This document shows positions 31,836 to 42,785 of a DNA stretch of 64,000 nt, one piece after another. Every line of letters begins with the position of its first letter. The first letter of the stretch is position 1. A model generated the notes under the pieces. It was not told the DNA's origin, ran no database searches, and saw nothing but the letters and a program-made list of their open reading frames with translations. Source of the stretch: Glebionis coronaria (lineage: Eukaryota; Streptophyta; Magnoliopsida; Asterales; Asteraceae); the NCBI GenBank assembly GCA_025667525.1, contig CM046878.1, positions 404,791,275-404,855,274 on the forward strand. The letters are read 5' to 3'. Both the position numbers and the translations under genes were made by a program.

Positions 31836-33615
31836 TGATGAGACTGCTTTTACACATATTCTCATCGTCCAAAAAGGGCTTTAAATGAAATAAATATCAT
31901 CAAAAATGCCAAATATATGCTTGTGTTTGCTATTTGTGTATTTTAGGTACGGATATTGAGAAAATGACAAAAGATCACAAGAAACATGCAAAAACGAACA
32001 CGGGAAACGAAGCCGCATAATGAACCAAGCCCTAATGAAGATTTACCAAGAAAACCCTTGAAGATTTGAAGATTGTGCAAGAAGGGTCCTCCAATATTGA
32101 AGAATTGACACTTTAAACCCTTGTTTATTTCTAATTACAAGTTTGGTTCTTAAAGTTTGTCAAATTTACAAAAAGGGCCCTCAACTTTGAAGAATTGGCA
32201 AGAATGGTCCCTTAACATTCAAGACTTATCAATATTAGTCCTCCAAGAAGTCAACAAACAAGTCAACACCTTGAAGAATGAAGATGTGCCAAAATCAGTC
32301 CTTCAAATATCAAAACATGGCAAGAAATACCCTTTAAAACATTTAGGAAAAAGTTTGGTGGCCAAAGTATAAAAAACCAAACTTCTTTATAAAGGGAAAA
32401 TACGTTTTGGCTGTTTAAAATTACAAATGAAAGGAAATAGAAAGATAGGGGTTAAACATGGGAGACAACAAAACTTACCTTAACCAGTGGCAGCCTACCA
32501 CGTGCCCCACTCACCTTCCACAACCAATCAGCTTTCACCCTTCCTCCATGTCATCTTTCACCAACACCTGCCTTAACAAACCTTAATTAGTTATTTAATT
32601 AAGGCGCTAAACACCATCTTTTAAACCCAAAACAGATTAAAACGTATGTTCATCATGTTCATAATCAAATTGGGTATTCCCTCATTGCTTGCAATTAAAT
32701 CTTAATTCTCTCCGGATTTAAGATTAAGGTGAGACTAAACATAACCCCACCCTTAAACCTTTGGCCACGTCATTGAACAGATCACATGTGTTCCCTGCTA
32801 TACCACCTTTTGGGAAAAAGCTAAAACAGTACCAAGGATCCAACGTCCAAGATTGTAGCTTCAAACTTAAGCTCTTTGTAAGCCCTTGATGCAATTTCAC
32901 CTATGCCAACTCACACATACAACCAAGAATGTTTCACATGATCTTCAAGAAAATTCAAACCTGCAAGGGCAAATTTGGGACTTCACAACTAGGGTTTATA
33001 CGTTATTTATGCTTTCTAGATGAACGTTGTAGCCTTTATTTAGGCACTTAGGCTTTACATTTCAACTGCTCTTGATTTTTCCTTGTTCACTTTTTTGTAA
33101 AGCCATTTTCATGTTTAATGAATTGTGTTTGAATTTGTGAAGAAAAACTAAGTGCCAGACTCTTATTCTGCTTGTTTATGTTATATGTTTGCTAAGCTTG
33201 AATCTCAAAACGTTTTCTCAAACTTTGTGCAAGAAATTGCTCAAAGTTCTAAAACCTTGATATTTTGCTAAGTTCCTTGGTACACCTTGGAATTCTTGGG
33301 CTATAAGTGGATCATAGCATCCTGATAAAGTGTTATCAAGGTGTTGTGAGGCTTATAACTTGGGGATAATCAAGTATGGGGTACAAGGGTTGCATTAATC
33401 AAGATTTGTCACCTTTCTGTTTTTGACAATATTGCTTCAAACCTTGTTCAATCTTAGTAGCTTGTTTGTGGAAGCTTGTGCTTGTTCTTGCTAGCACATC
33501 AGCTCAAACATTCGTGGGTGTGGATTTACATCCATGAGGTTTGAACCCCTTTTTCAAAAATATGTCAAAGTACTTGAAATTTGTGATTTTTAGTTCTACT
33601 TGTGTTCTTGTTGAA
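31836..33615 (+). repeat. Element A 5' LTR, first part
   Basis: Starts TGATGAGA and has GATGAGA...TTCTCATC inverted repeats at its end, the same layout as the TGAT-hairpin ends of elements B and C. A possible TATA box (TATAAAAAA) is at 32368. It has no coding content; a 71-codon frame at 32157-32372 shows no motif. Together with 42786-45047 the LTR would be about 4.0 kb, which is long. The left edge is inferred and could be wrong. Confidence 0.6.
33611..33615. other. Target-site duplication of element B, left copy
   Basis: TTGAA directly before the LTR; the same five bases follow the other LTR at 42781-42785. Confidence 0.95.
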
Positions 33616-35446
33616 TGATACTAGAGATTTTGTATGTAAAAAGTTATCGTCACAGTCTCTTCGAATTGAAAAATGGATTAACTATGCGACTCAATTGTCT
33701 TTTGGTGGAAACAAAGAATTGATCATTGTAGTATATTTAAAAGAGCAAAACTTAAACGTAAAAGGCGGGTAATTAAATCTAACCTAATTAAAACTTAAAT
33801 GGTGCAAAGTTAAAAACGTTGAAAAGTAAATCTAATTAAATGACTTAAAATAAAAGCGTGACGAAAATTAAATTTGACAGCGTAATATAATTTGAAAACT
33901 ATAAAAAAACAAATCAAGTAAAAAGGCGGGAAATCAAAATTTAAAATAAAAACAAAAACAAATAAAAACAGGAAAAACAAAACACTAACTTGAGTCCGAT
34001 TCACACTATGATTGCAACCAATGAAGTGGTTAGATCGCACCCTGATCGTACCCACGATCGCAATCTAGATCGCACTTGGTGATCGTAGCTTTCAATCGCA
34101 CTCAATGCGATGGAAACAAAAGGGTGGTGATCATACTAATCGATCGTAACAACGATCGCAGTGATCGATCGTAGTCACTGATCGTAGCCAAGATCGTGAC
34201 CAAGCAATCTTACCTTGGATCGCACTCTATGATCGTACCCACGATCGCAACAAGTGATCTTGGTGTGGATTATGGAGTGTGATCGTAGGATGATCTTAGT
34301 CTTTGATCGCAACACTGGATCGCAAGTAGAAACCCTAAGGGTTTATGCGATCGCACTTGTTGGATCTTACTGGGGTAAATAGCATTACAATGGGAATAAG
34401 AAAAGCAGAATAAGCAAATTAAATAAGCACTAAGACAAAATAAGCAAATACCAAAGAAACACTTTTGAATATAAACAAATAACAAAACTTTAATTAAACA
34501 CGAATAAGCAAAACTAAATAAGCTTAAATTAAACAACTTTTCAAAACACGAATTTAGCAAACAAAATAAGCAAATTCTTAGAAAGAAGAACTTTTAGAAA
34601 ACTAAGAAAAGCAAATAAGCTAAGTACAAAACAAGCCAATAAGATTGTCAAACTTATAGCTCATCTAATACAAAAACTTAGATGAAAATAAAAAGGAAAA
34701 CTTTTTAGTAAAATAAGCAAAGAGATTAAGCAATTTCTTGCTTAATCCGAATTTTGAATAAACTAAAAAGAACAATAAAAGTAGAAGGAGAATGATAAAA
34801 GTAAACTTGATTAAAATTAAATAAAGATTAAAGCAACAAAATTAAGAACACTTACTTGGAATTAAGATGAATTAAAGGTGCAAGACAATTAAGTAAATGG
34901 CATGTATTTAAATGTGCAAAAATTCAAATGGTGGAAGAACTAGTGTCACTCTAGCCAACAAAAACTAATAAAATGAAAATGAATCATATTTATAGGAGAT
35001 TAGGGAGGTGCTTAGGAAGCTTCCTTCCCTCTTTCTTCTTTCTTTAATTGCATGATTAAGTCCTTGTCTTCTTAATCTTTTGACTTTAACGACTTTGTCT
35101 CGGGATTTCTTTAAACTCGTCTTGTAATTCTTCAATAAATTAGACATGAGTTCTTCGGCTTTTAGTAAACTTCCGTCTTTTGACTTTTTCTTCGATAAAT
35201 CTTCAGAATTGGTTTTGGACTTCCGTTCTTTTTGCACTCTTGATTTCTTGACTTCGTCTTTTGTCTTTTTCATCGATAAAAGCCCGTGAATGCCCGTGTT
35301 TTCTCCCTTTTTCACATTTTCGTCCTAAATCACAACAAAAACATAAACCACGCATAATTCCGACAATTACGACATAAAATACACGTTTTGGGTCGGTTAT
35401 TATTGTAGTTAAGTGGTAAAAAGGATGGGTGTTTACACACCTATCA
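33616..35446 (-). repeat. Element B 3' LTR (1831 bp)
   Basis: On the minus strand it starts TGATAGGTGTGTAAACACCC and ends with ...AGTATCA. It matches 40939-42780 throughout, with a few substitutions per 150 bp where compared. The TATA box is at 34987-34994. An array of GATCGC/GATCGT words occupies 34033-34377. Frames at 34270-34560 and 34965-35484 recur in the other LTR and are not genes. Confidence 0.93.
34033..34377. repeat. GATCGY word array in element B 3' LTR
   Basis: Roughly two dozen GATCGCA or GATCGTA words (on either strand, some fused as CGATCGT or GCGATCGC) occur in 345 bp at irregular spacing. The same block is in the other LTR at 41343-41704. Confidence 0.9.
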
Positions 35447-35460
35447 AATCCCCTACACTG
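35447..35460 (-). other. Polypurine tract of element B
   Basis: On the minus strand AGTGTAGGGGATT directly precedes the 3' LTR start. A close relative of this motif recurs upstream at about 37083-37096, 37140-37152 and 37380-37392. Confidence 0.7.
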
Positions 35461-37484
35461 GGCCATTGCAATGTCCTCATGCAATGCATTAGTTACAAAG
35501 CACGATTACATTTTCCATCATAATCAATCCATGTTGGCCTTTATTAAAGAGATAGAAAATTATAAACATTCAAAGTAAAGAAATCAAAAACATACCTTCG
35601 GGTTTTGGAAATGTCATGAATGATCATCATCCTCAAGTTTTCACTTTCTCCAAATCAAGCTTAAAAACAAGATCATTGTTATTATATGTTAGCAAACTAA
35701 CACGAACTCATGTGGGCCAATTATTTACTTAGACTCCCTTATTCCTAGGTGTATCTCTTATATTTTATTATTGTCTTGAATGATCACGAGGATGCATTGT
35801 TGACTTATTTCGATAGTTATTTAGGCCGAAAATAAAGTGAACGATTTAATCAATAGTTAGCTAAAGGACAAAATCTTTTAAAACTGCTTCTCGGGACCTC
35901 ATAAAGTTCATACCTTGGCATAACTCGCTTCGTGATTTGAGACCTTTCTCGGACCGATATTTGGCAGCGACTTCATACTTCAAACCTTGAGAGACGTTCA
36001 TGAAATAATGGTCTTCTCTTCATAATAGGAATTTTTTCACTTGAAGTTTTGAGAGATTCTTCATATTTGGACCACGACTTCTTCATTTTTCTCCAATCTT
36101 TATTTGGGATTTTGATATACAACGATCCGCCTTCTTTTTGGACTTGGATCTATTTACCCTCATACCTTGTTAGGGTGTTTTCGGATAGACTTCTCCATGA
36201 TCTTTTAGGGAGTATTTGCTTTTCGTCGTGTGTCTCGATCCTTCATATTGATTTTTGATAAATGATTCTTCACATCACTTTGGATCTTTAGCAACAAAAT
36301 GTAGCCCTCATGCCTTGTTAGGGCCTTTTCGGACTCGCCAATCTTCGCATCCCGCTTCAATAAGTTATGCCTTGGCTATGAACTCTAATCCATACCGAGC
36401 AACTTTTAAACGATCTTGGGCTAGAAGCTAAGTAACTTTTCAAATCGTACAACCTTATTTATTGCAGATAAACTTATTAACAAGCGATGGGAGAATAGGC
36501 TCATAATTAACTCACATAAATTCACGAAAGAATACCAAACTTATAATTGACTCTATCATCTCTCGTTCTCCACAGTTTAAAATCTCAAGGAATGAGACTC
36601 GTGGATGCTTAGTCTATTAAATCAAAGTTTTGGGTTTTCGAGTCGTCTATAGGATCTTGCAAACTCTTAAACTTTTTCAAGTTTAGAAATCGCATTTTAA
36701 AGTTCCCTTGATAAACGACTCTCTAGGATCAATTATAGGAACTTGCGAAAAGTTCTTGTTCTTAACCCGTGAGAGTTTAGACTTTCGCGTTTTATAGCTC
36801 CCTATATAAAAGCCTAGCAAAACTTGACTTAAACACGTTAAGGATACTAGCTAGAGTAAACTTAGATAAGTAAACTAGGGTTGAGTCAAATGATTCACAA
36901 CGTTTAAAAATTAAAACCACTTTTATTAAAATTTATTCTAATAAAGAAAGAAAAAAAAACTATACAAAGGCAAAACTACTAGGCCAAAATAGATCAAAAA
37001 ATTTTAAAAATGTCGAAAAATTGATTTTTCCGGTTAAAATGAGGACAAATACAAGGAAAAGGCCACTTAACTTTGATAGAAGTCCCCCCTACACTTAATA
37101 TAAACATTGTCCTCAATGTTTGAGCATGTGGGAGTAAACTCCCCTACACTTAGGACATTGTGAACTTTGTTTAAATCTTGCTAAGGAAAAGACAACTAAA
37201 GAGATTCCTATTTTAATATTGAGAAAATATAAAATAGTGAATCGAAAAGGGTTTAGGATAGAACCGAGAAGACGGAAACACGGAATCACGGGTCGTCAAA
37301 AATCATCAAGAGTGGATCATTGAGAGCTCGAATCCCTGAATATGAGAAGAGAGGAAATAGCAAACACCAACGGGTCTCCCCTACACTTAGGATATAGATA
37401 GCTAAAAGATAGAAACATGGGTTGCCTCCCAAGAAGCGCTTGATTTTTGTTCACCGAGTCGTGAGCCTGACTCGACCTTGATTA
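35461..37484 (-). other. 3' non-coding region of element B
   Basis: About 2 kb with no coding frame of note. It has a duplicated motif (CCTTGTTAGGG...TTTTCGGA near 36166 and 36325) and, near 37080-37400, repeated TAAGTGTAGGGG motifs (minus strand) next to the string ACATTGAGGACAATGTTTA. These are PPT-like sequences known from the Athila/Tat group. Confidence 0.55.
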
Positions 37485-38142
37485 TCATAGGAAGAAGCAT
37501 GAAACATATCCACCGGGATCAAAGACATAGTTTTCGTCCATCAAATAACACAAGCTTAAGGCGAACAAGGCAAGCCAAAGAAGAGTAGGCAAGGTTCCCT
37601 TAAGCAAAGATGGAGCACGGTGGTAGCAACGGTGAAGAGGTGCAAGCAGATTTCCATAAGTTCCAAAGATATGTCCTTTTATTTCATCAGACGGATACTG
37701 AGATGGCTGAAGAATATCGATACCGGGGTCGAACACCTTTTCCTTTAGGGGAAAATAGCACTCAGGCTCAGCAGAATTTGAAGATGATCCGCGAAGAAAA
37801 TGCACAACCTCGTCCTCAGAAGGTGGACAAAGAAGTGTTAAATCATATGTGTTGTAGATGTTGGTGTTTTCCGGTTGCTTCTCCTTTGAAAGAATTTTCT
37901 TCAAATCTAAAGTAGGATCAAGACCATAATCATCAAAGTCTAAAGGAGGAGCATCACTCTCATGAGGGAAGTATGTATTAAGAAAAGTAGAAAAGTCGTC
38001 CTCAAATGAGTAGTCATCCAAAGTAGGATCAAGTGATGGCGGAGGATCTTCATCATGAGAAGAATCACTCGAAAGAGTATCGGCCTCATCAAAATCATCA
38101 TACGTGGGCATGTCGGGATACTCGGAAGTAAAATCATCATAT
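37485..38142 (-). pseudogene. Element B acidic tail ORF with a membrane segment, one frame off gag-protease
   Basis: The 208-codon minus-strand frame (ATG at 38111) is rich in Asp/Ser/Pro and ends with a hydrophobic stretch, LPTLLWLALFALSLCYL, near codons 170-187, then DENYVFDPGG and a stop. The same frame is open upstream of the ATG, and its acidic, YDDF-rich text continues the style of the gag-protease C-terminus, which stops at 38143 one frame away. A single-base frameshift near 38140 therefore probably split one longer polyprotein. No enzyme motif is visible. An envelope-like role cannot be supported from one predicted membrane helix. Confidence 0.6.
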
Positions 38143-40686
38143 TCAATCCGTATCTGAGCTAGTTACATCATCATAAGCATCAAAGATCGGTGGAGAATCA
38201 TATGTGGGTGAAGGTTCCAAATTGGAGAGAGAATCATCCACATCATCTTGAAAAAGTGGATTATCATTGCAAGAATCGAATAGAGGATTGTTGTAGATGA
38301 CAAAATCATCGAGCAAATTAATCATATTCGCGGATTCTCTTCCAAAGGATTTGCTTGTAAGCTTACCCATTTCAAACACCTGTGCATCATCCCCGACTCT
38401 TAGGATGAGCTCACATTTATCCACATCTATTAAAGCTCTACCGGTTCTCAAAAATGGGCGCCCAAGTGTTAACGGAATACGAGGGTCTATTTCATAATCA
38501 ACAACGACGAAGTCGACCGGGAAAGTGAAAGTGCCAACTTTAATGAACACATCTTCGGCAATACCAACGGGGTAAGCGAGAGTGCGATTGGCTAGCTCAA
38601 GAGTCATTTTAGTGGGTGTAAGGTCGGGCAATGATAACTTTTTCCAAACACTTAAAGGCATCAAATTTATACTTGCCCCGAGATCGGGTAAGGCAGTAAA
38701 TTTGTCAGTTTGGTTAAAAGTACAAGGAAGCACAAAACGACCGGGATCTCCAAGTTTCTCCGGAAGTTCTTTAAGAAGGACGGCAGAACAATTTTCATTC
38801 AATCGAGTATTAACAAACTTGGCCATCTTCTCCTTCTTGCTAAGCAATTCCTTAAACATCTTGACAAATTTCGGCATTTGTGCTAGAGCTTCAACAAGGG
38901 GAAAAGTGACGGTCATTTCCGAAACTTTCTTCAAATAGTTTGACACTTGAATGTCATCCTTGGTGTGCATTTTGGCCTTGCCTAAGCGAGATGGATAAGG
39001 AATATTGGGTTTGGGTGGTAAAGGTGTAGGTGTAGCAGGTAAAGGTTGAGATGTTGAAGGTGGGGTTGGTGGAGGATTCTTGGTGGGTACTTCATCACGA
39101 CGAGGCGGAGACGGTAATGGTATACTAATACTAGGTGTAGGAGTAGTAGGGATAAATGGTGGTGGAGGAGGTGTAGATGATGGGGGCGGGATAGGTGGTC
39201 CTACTAAAGTAACTCCACTACGGGTAGTAATAGCACTCACATTCGCTCTGGGATTGGTGACGGTGTTTGAAGGTAGAGAACTTGAAGTAGAGGGTTGAGT
39301 GATGGGCAAGAAACTAGCCAGCATATTCTTCAAATCATTCGTTTGATTGCTGAAGGAGGATTGTATATTATCTCGAAGCTCGGATCTAATGTCATTACCT
39401 TGCTTGGTGATATCCCCTTTTGAATTGATAATTTGGCTCTGTAGATTCTTGATTTGCTCTCCTTCAGTTCTCATCAAAGCTTCAACATCTTGATTGATGG
39501 GTGGGGCTTGTTGAGCGGGTGGGTGATAAGGATTAGAAGCTCGAGGTGGGATTTGTTTGCTGCTATTGTAGTTGTTGTTGGGGTTTTGGTTTTGAGGAGA
39601 AAAACCGGGTGAAAGGTAGTTGTTTGACCGGTAACTCAGCAAATTTCTATCCCCTTGAGGTCGGGCTTGGTAGTTTTCCGGTGAATAATTACCATAAGTC
39701 GCATACACGTTTTCCGGATTTCCTTGAGTAGAAGGACAATCAGTGTATGAGTGTGGACCGCCGCATGTTTCACAAGAAGGTGCTACCGCTTTAACTTGTT
39801 GTTGGTTTTTAGCGAGAAGCAAGATATTTTTGTTCATTTCGGCCATCATGCGGGTGAATTCGGTCATGTCGGGGCTTGCTGAAGTAGAAGAAACATTGAC
39901 TCTCGGGTTGTTCCTTGAAGAAGCGGAGGAATCCCAGTTTTTGTGATGAGTAGTCATGTTCTCAATAAGTTCTCTACACTCCTCAGGTCTTCTTTTCATA
40001 AATGTGCCACCGGCGGCTACATTAATCGTATCACGATCACGAAAAGTCAAACCGTTGTAGAAAGTATCAATTAAGGTCATAGGGAGCATGTTGTGGTTTG
40101 AACGATCAATCAAAACATTATATCTTTCCCAAGCATCAAAGAGAGATTCATCGGGATCTTGCATGAAACCGTTGATTTGATTACGAAGGCTCGTGACCAT
40201 GGATGGTGGAAAGTAGCGCGACAAAAAGCGTTAAGTCATGTCATCCCAAGTATGAATTGAATTCTTCGGGAGACGATCAAACCATTTCTCGGCGTGGTGT
40301 GATAAAGTATGTGGGAAGAGTTGAAGGCGAAGAACATCCATTGTGGCACCGGGCAACTTCATGCTTTGGGTAATAGTAATGAACTTGTCGAGGTGTTTGT
40401 TGGCATCATCATCAGGCAATCCACGGAATGGGTTAGTTTGCCCTTACTGAATCATGTGGTGCTTCAACGAAAACTCTGGAGCCGTGATTTGCATCGGCAC
40501 AATCGGTCCTCCTCGTCCAAACATGGTGGGTTGACAAAGCTCCTCCATTGTCCGAAGATCGGGCTGTGGAAGAACATTGTTGTTATTATTATTGAGGTGC
40601 GGTGGATTATTGTTGTTGTTCACACCTGCCATAGCTAAATCTTCAGGAGTCTCGGGCTCTTGATAATTAGATGATCTAGTATGCAT
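38143..40686 (-). pseudogene. Element B gag-protease, two in-frame stops
   Basis: One minus-strand frame from MHTRSSNYQEPETPEDLAM (ATG at 40686) runs to 38143, interrupted only by two TAA codons, at about 40441-40443 and 40228-40230. In element C the same two positions are CAA. Gag shows CQPTMFGRGGPI, LQLFPHTLSHHAEKWFDRLP, RYFPPSMVTSLRNQINGFMQ, DTFYNGLTFRDRDTINVAAG and a CX2CX3HX4C knuckle (CETCGGPHSYTDC). A proline-rich linker follows, then the protease with ALPDLGASINLMPLS (DLGA active site) and RIPLTLGRPFLRTGRALID. The RT that follows protease in element C is absent here. Gag would form particles and protease would cleave gag. Confidence 0.92.
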
Positions 40687-40918
40687 ACACCTACGAAGGC
40701 AAAAGAAAACAATACCAAACACAAAGAGAATATATATATACTATAAAGAAAATAAAATCTTTTTGGATTTTTGAAATTTTTTAATTTTTTGGATTCTTAA
40801 CATTTTTTTAATTTTTATGGTTTTTTGAAATTTTTAAGCAAGAAAAATAATGCTCACGAATGAACGGACCCCAAAAAGCAACGCGTCTCTCACAGAAAAC
40901 CGTTAATCTTTACGAAAA
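40687..40918 (-). other. Leader of element B between PBS and gag
   Basis: Short AT-rich leader with repeated TTTTTGGATTTT-like runs; nothing else seen. Element C has a leader of similar length and style. Confidence 0.5.
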
Positions 40919-40936
40919 GAGCCGGCAGCGGCGCCA
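40919..40936 (-). other. Primer-binding site, tRNA-Asp type, element B
   Basis: On the minus strand TGGCGCCGCTGCCGG starts two bases after the LTR end. It matches the Athila-type PBS (complement of the tRNA-Asp 3' end) except C for T at position 9. Element C has the same variant. Confidence 0.9.
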
Positions 40937-41342
40937 TTTGATATTAGAGATTTTGTATGTAAAAAGTTATCGTCACAGTCTCTTCGAATTGAAAAATGGA
41001 TTAACTATGCGACTCAATTGTCTTTTGGTGGAAACAATGAATTGATCGTTGTAGTATATTTAAAAGTGCAAAACTTAAACGTAAAAGGCGGGTAATTAAA
41101 TCTAACCTAATTAAAACTTAAATGGTGCAAAGTTAAAAACGTTGAAAAGTAAATCTAATTAAATGACTTCAAATAAAAGCGTGACGAAAATTAAATTTGA
41201 CAACATAATATAATTTGAAAACTAAAAAAAAATAATAAATAAATAAATCAAGTAAAAAGGCGGGAAATCAAATTTTAAAATAAAAACAAAAACAAATAAA
41301 AACAGGAAAACCAAAACACTAACTTGAGTCCGATTCACACTA

Positions 41343-41704
41343 CGATCGCAACCAATAAAGTGGTTGGATCGCACCCTGGTCGTACCCACGATCGCATTCT
41401 AGATCGCACTTGGTGATCGTAGCTCTCGATCGCACTCAATGCGATGGAAACAAATGGGTGGTGATCGTACTAATCGATCGCAACAACGATCGCAGTGATC
41501 GATCGTAGTCACTGATCGTAGCCAAGATCGTGACCAAGCAATCTTACCTTAGATCGCACTCTATGATCATACCCACGATCGCAACAAGTGATCGTGGTGT
41601 GGATTATGGAGTGTGATCGTAGGATGATCTTAGTCTTTGATCGCAACACTGGATCGCAAGTAGAAACCCTAAGGGTTTATGCGATCGCACTTGTTGGATC
41701 GTAC
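41343..41704. repeat. GATCGY word array in element B 5' LTR
   Basis: Counterpart of 34033-34377. Several words that read GATTG or GATCAT in one LTR keep GATCG in the other, so the words are decaying independently. Confidence 0.9.
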
Positions 41705-42320
41705 TGGGGTAAATAGCATTACGATGGGAATAAGAAATGCAGAATAAGCAAATTAAATAAGCACTAAGACAAAATAAGCAAATACCAAAGAAACACTTTT
41801 GAATATAAACAAATAACAAAACTTTAATTAAACGCGAATAAGCAAAACTAAATAAGCTTAAATTAAACAACTTTTCAAAACACGAATTTAGCAAACAAAA
41901 TAAGCAAATTCTTGGAAAGAAGAACTTTTAGAAAACTAAGAAAAGCAAATAAGCTAAGTACAAAACAAGCCAATAAGATTGTCAAACTTATAGCTCATCT
42001 CATACAAAAACATAGATGAAAATAAAAAGGTAAACTTTTTAGTAAAATAAGCAAAGAGATTAAGCAATTTCTTGCTTAATCCGAATTTTGAATAAATCAA
42101 AAAGAACAAGAAAAGTAGAAGGAGAATGATAAAAGTAAACTTGATTAAAAGTAAATAAAGATTAAAGCAACAAAATTAAGAACACTTACTTGGAATTAAG
42201 ATGAATTAAAGGTGCAAGACAATTAAGTAAATGACATGTATTTAAATGTGCAAAAATTAAAATGGTGGAAGAACTAGTGTCACTCTAGCCAACAAAAACT
42301 AATGAAATGAAAATGAATCC

Positions 42321-42328
42321 TATTTATA
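42321..42328 (-). promoter_or_regulatory. TATA box of element B 5' LTR
   Basis: TATAAATA on the minus strand; the second LTR has the same box at 34987-34994 and element C at 53873-53880. Confidence 0.6.
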
Positions 42329-42780
42329 GGAGATTAGGGAGGTGCTTAGGAAGCTTCCTTCCCTCTTTCTTCTTTCTTTAATTGCATGATTAAGTCCTTG
42401 TCTTCTTAATCTTTTGACTTTAACGACTTTGTCTCGGGATTTCTTTAAACTCGTCTTGTAATTCTTCAATAAATTAGACTTGAGTTCATCGGCTTTTAGT
42501 AAACTTCCGTCTTTTGACTTTTTCTTCGATAAATCTTCAGAATTGGTCTTGGACTTCCGTTCTTTTTGCACTCTTGATTTCTTGACTTCGTCTTTTGCCT
42601 TTTTCATCGATAAAAGCCCGTGAATGCCCGTGTTTTCTCCCTTTTTCACATTTTCGTCCTAAATCACAACAAAAACACAAACCACGTATAATTCCGACAT
42701 TTACGACATAAAATACACGTTTTGGCTCGGTTATTATTGTAGTTAAGTGGTAAAAAGGTTGGGTGTTTACACACCTATCA

Positions 42781-42785
42781 TTGAA
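42781..42785. other. Target-site duplication of element B, right copy
   Basis: TTGAA, identical to 33611-33615. Confidence 0.95.

Larger units (their letters stand above)
33616..42780 (-). mobile_element. Element B: complete non-autonomous Athila-like element with gag-protease only
   Basis: It has two near-identical LTRs (33616-35446 and 40939-42780), a 5-bp target-site duplication TTGAA, a tRNA-Asp type PBS next to the 5' LTR, and PPT-like sequence next to the 3' LTR. This makes it a structurally complete minus-strand insertion of 9165 bp inside the LTR of element A. The internal 5.5 kb codes for gag and an aspartic protease plus an acidic tail, but has no RT, RNase H or integrase. It therefore resembles the non-autonomous LTR elements that keep only gag (TR-GAG type) and must have been copied by enzymes from a relative such as element C. 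Confidence 0.92.
40939..42780 (-). repeat. Element B 5' LTR (1842 bp)
   Basis: On the minus strand it starts TGATAGGTGTGTAAACACCC and ends AATATCA. The word array is at 41343-41704 and the TATA box at 42321-42328. Differences from the 3' LTR are mostly single substitutions, several of them C/T within the GATCG words. Confidence 0.93.

Noticed and set aside
34270..35484. Lysine- or phenylalanine-rich minus-strand ORFs in the element B LTRs as genes
   Set aside because: They recur in both LTRs (also 41604-42815), are low in complexity and have no motif.
37485..38142. Retroviral-type envelope gene in element B
   Set aside because: One hydrophobic segment is not enough; no signal peptide, cleavage site or cysteine pattern is seen.
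37610..39946. Plus-strand ORFs opposite element B gag (for example 37610-37915, 38582-38938)
   Set aside because: They are antisense shadows of a clearly recognisable gag-protease frame.
33616..42780. Two solo LTRs flanking a host gene
   Set aside because: PBS, gag-protease and PPT lie between them in the right order, and TTGAA flanks the whole unit.
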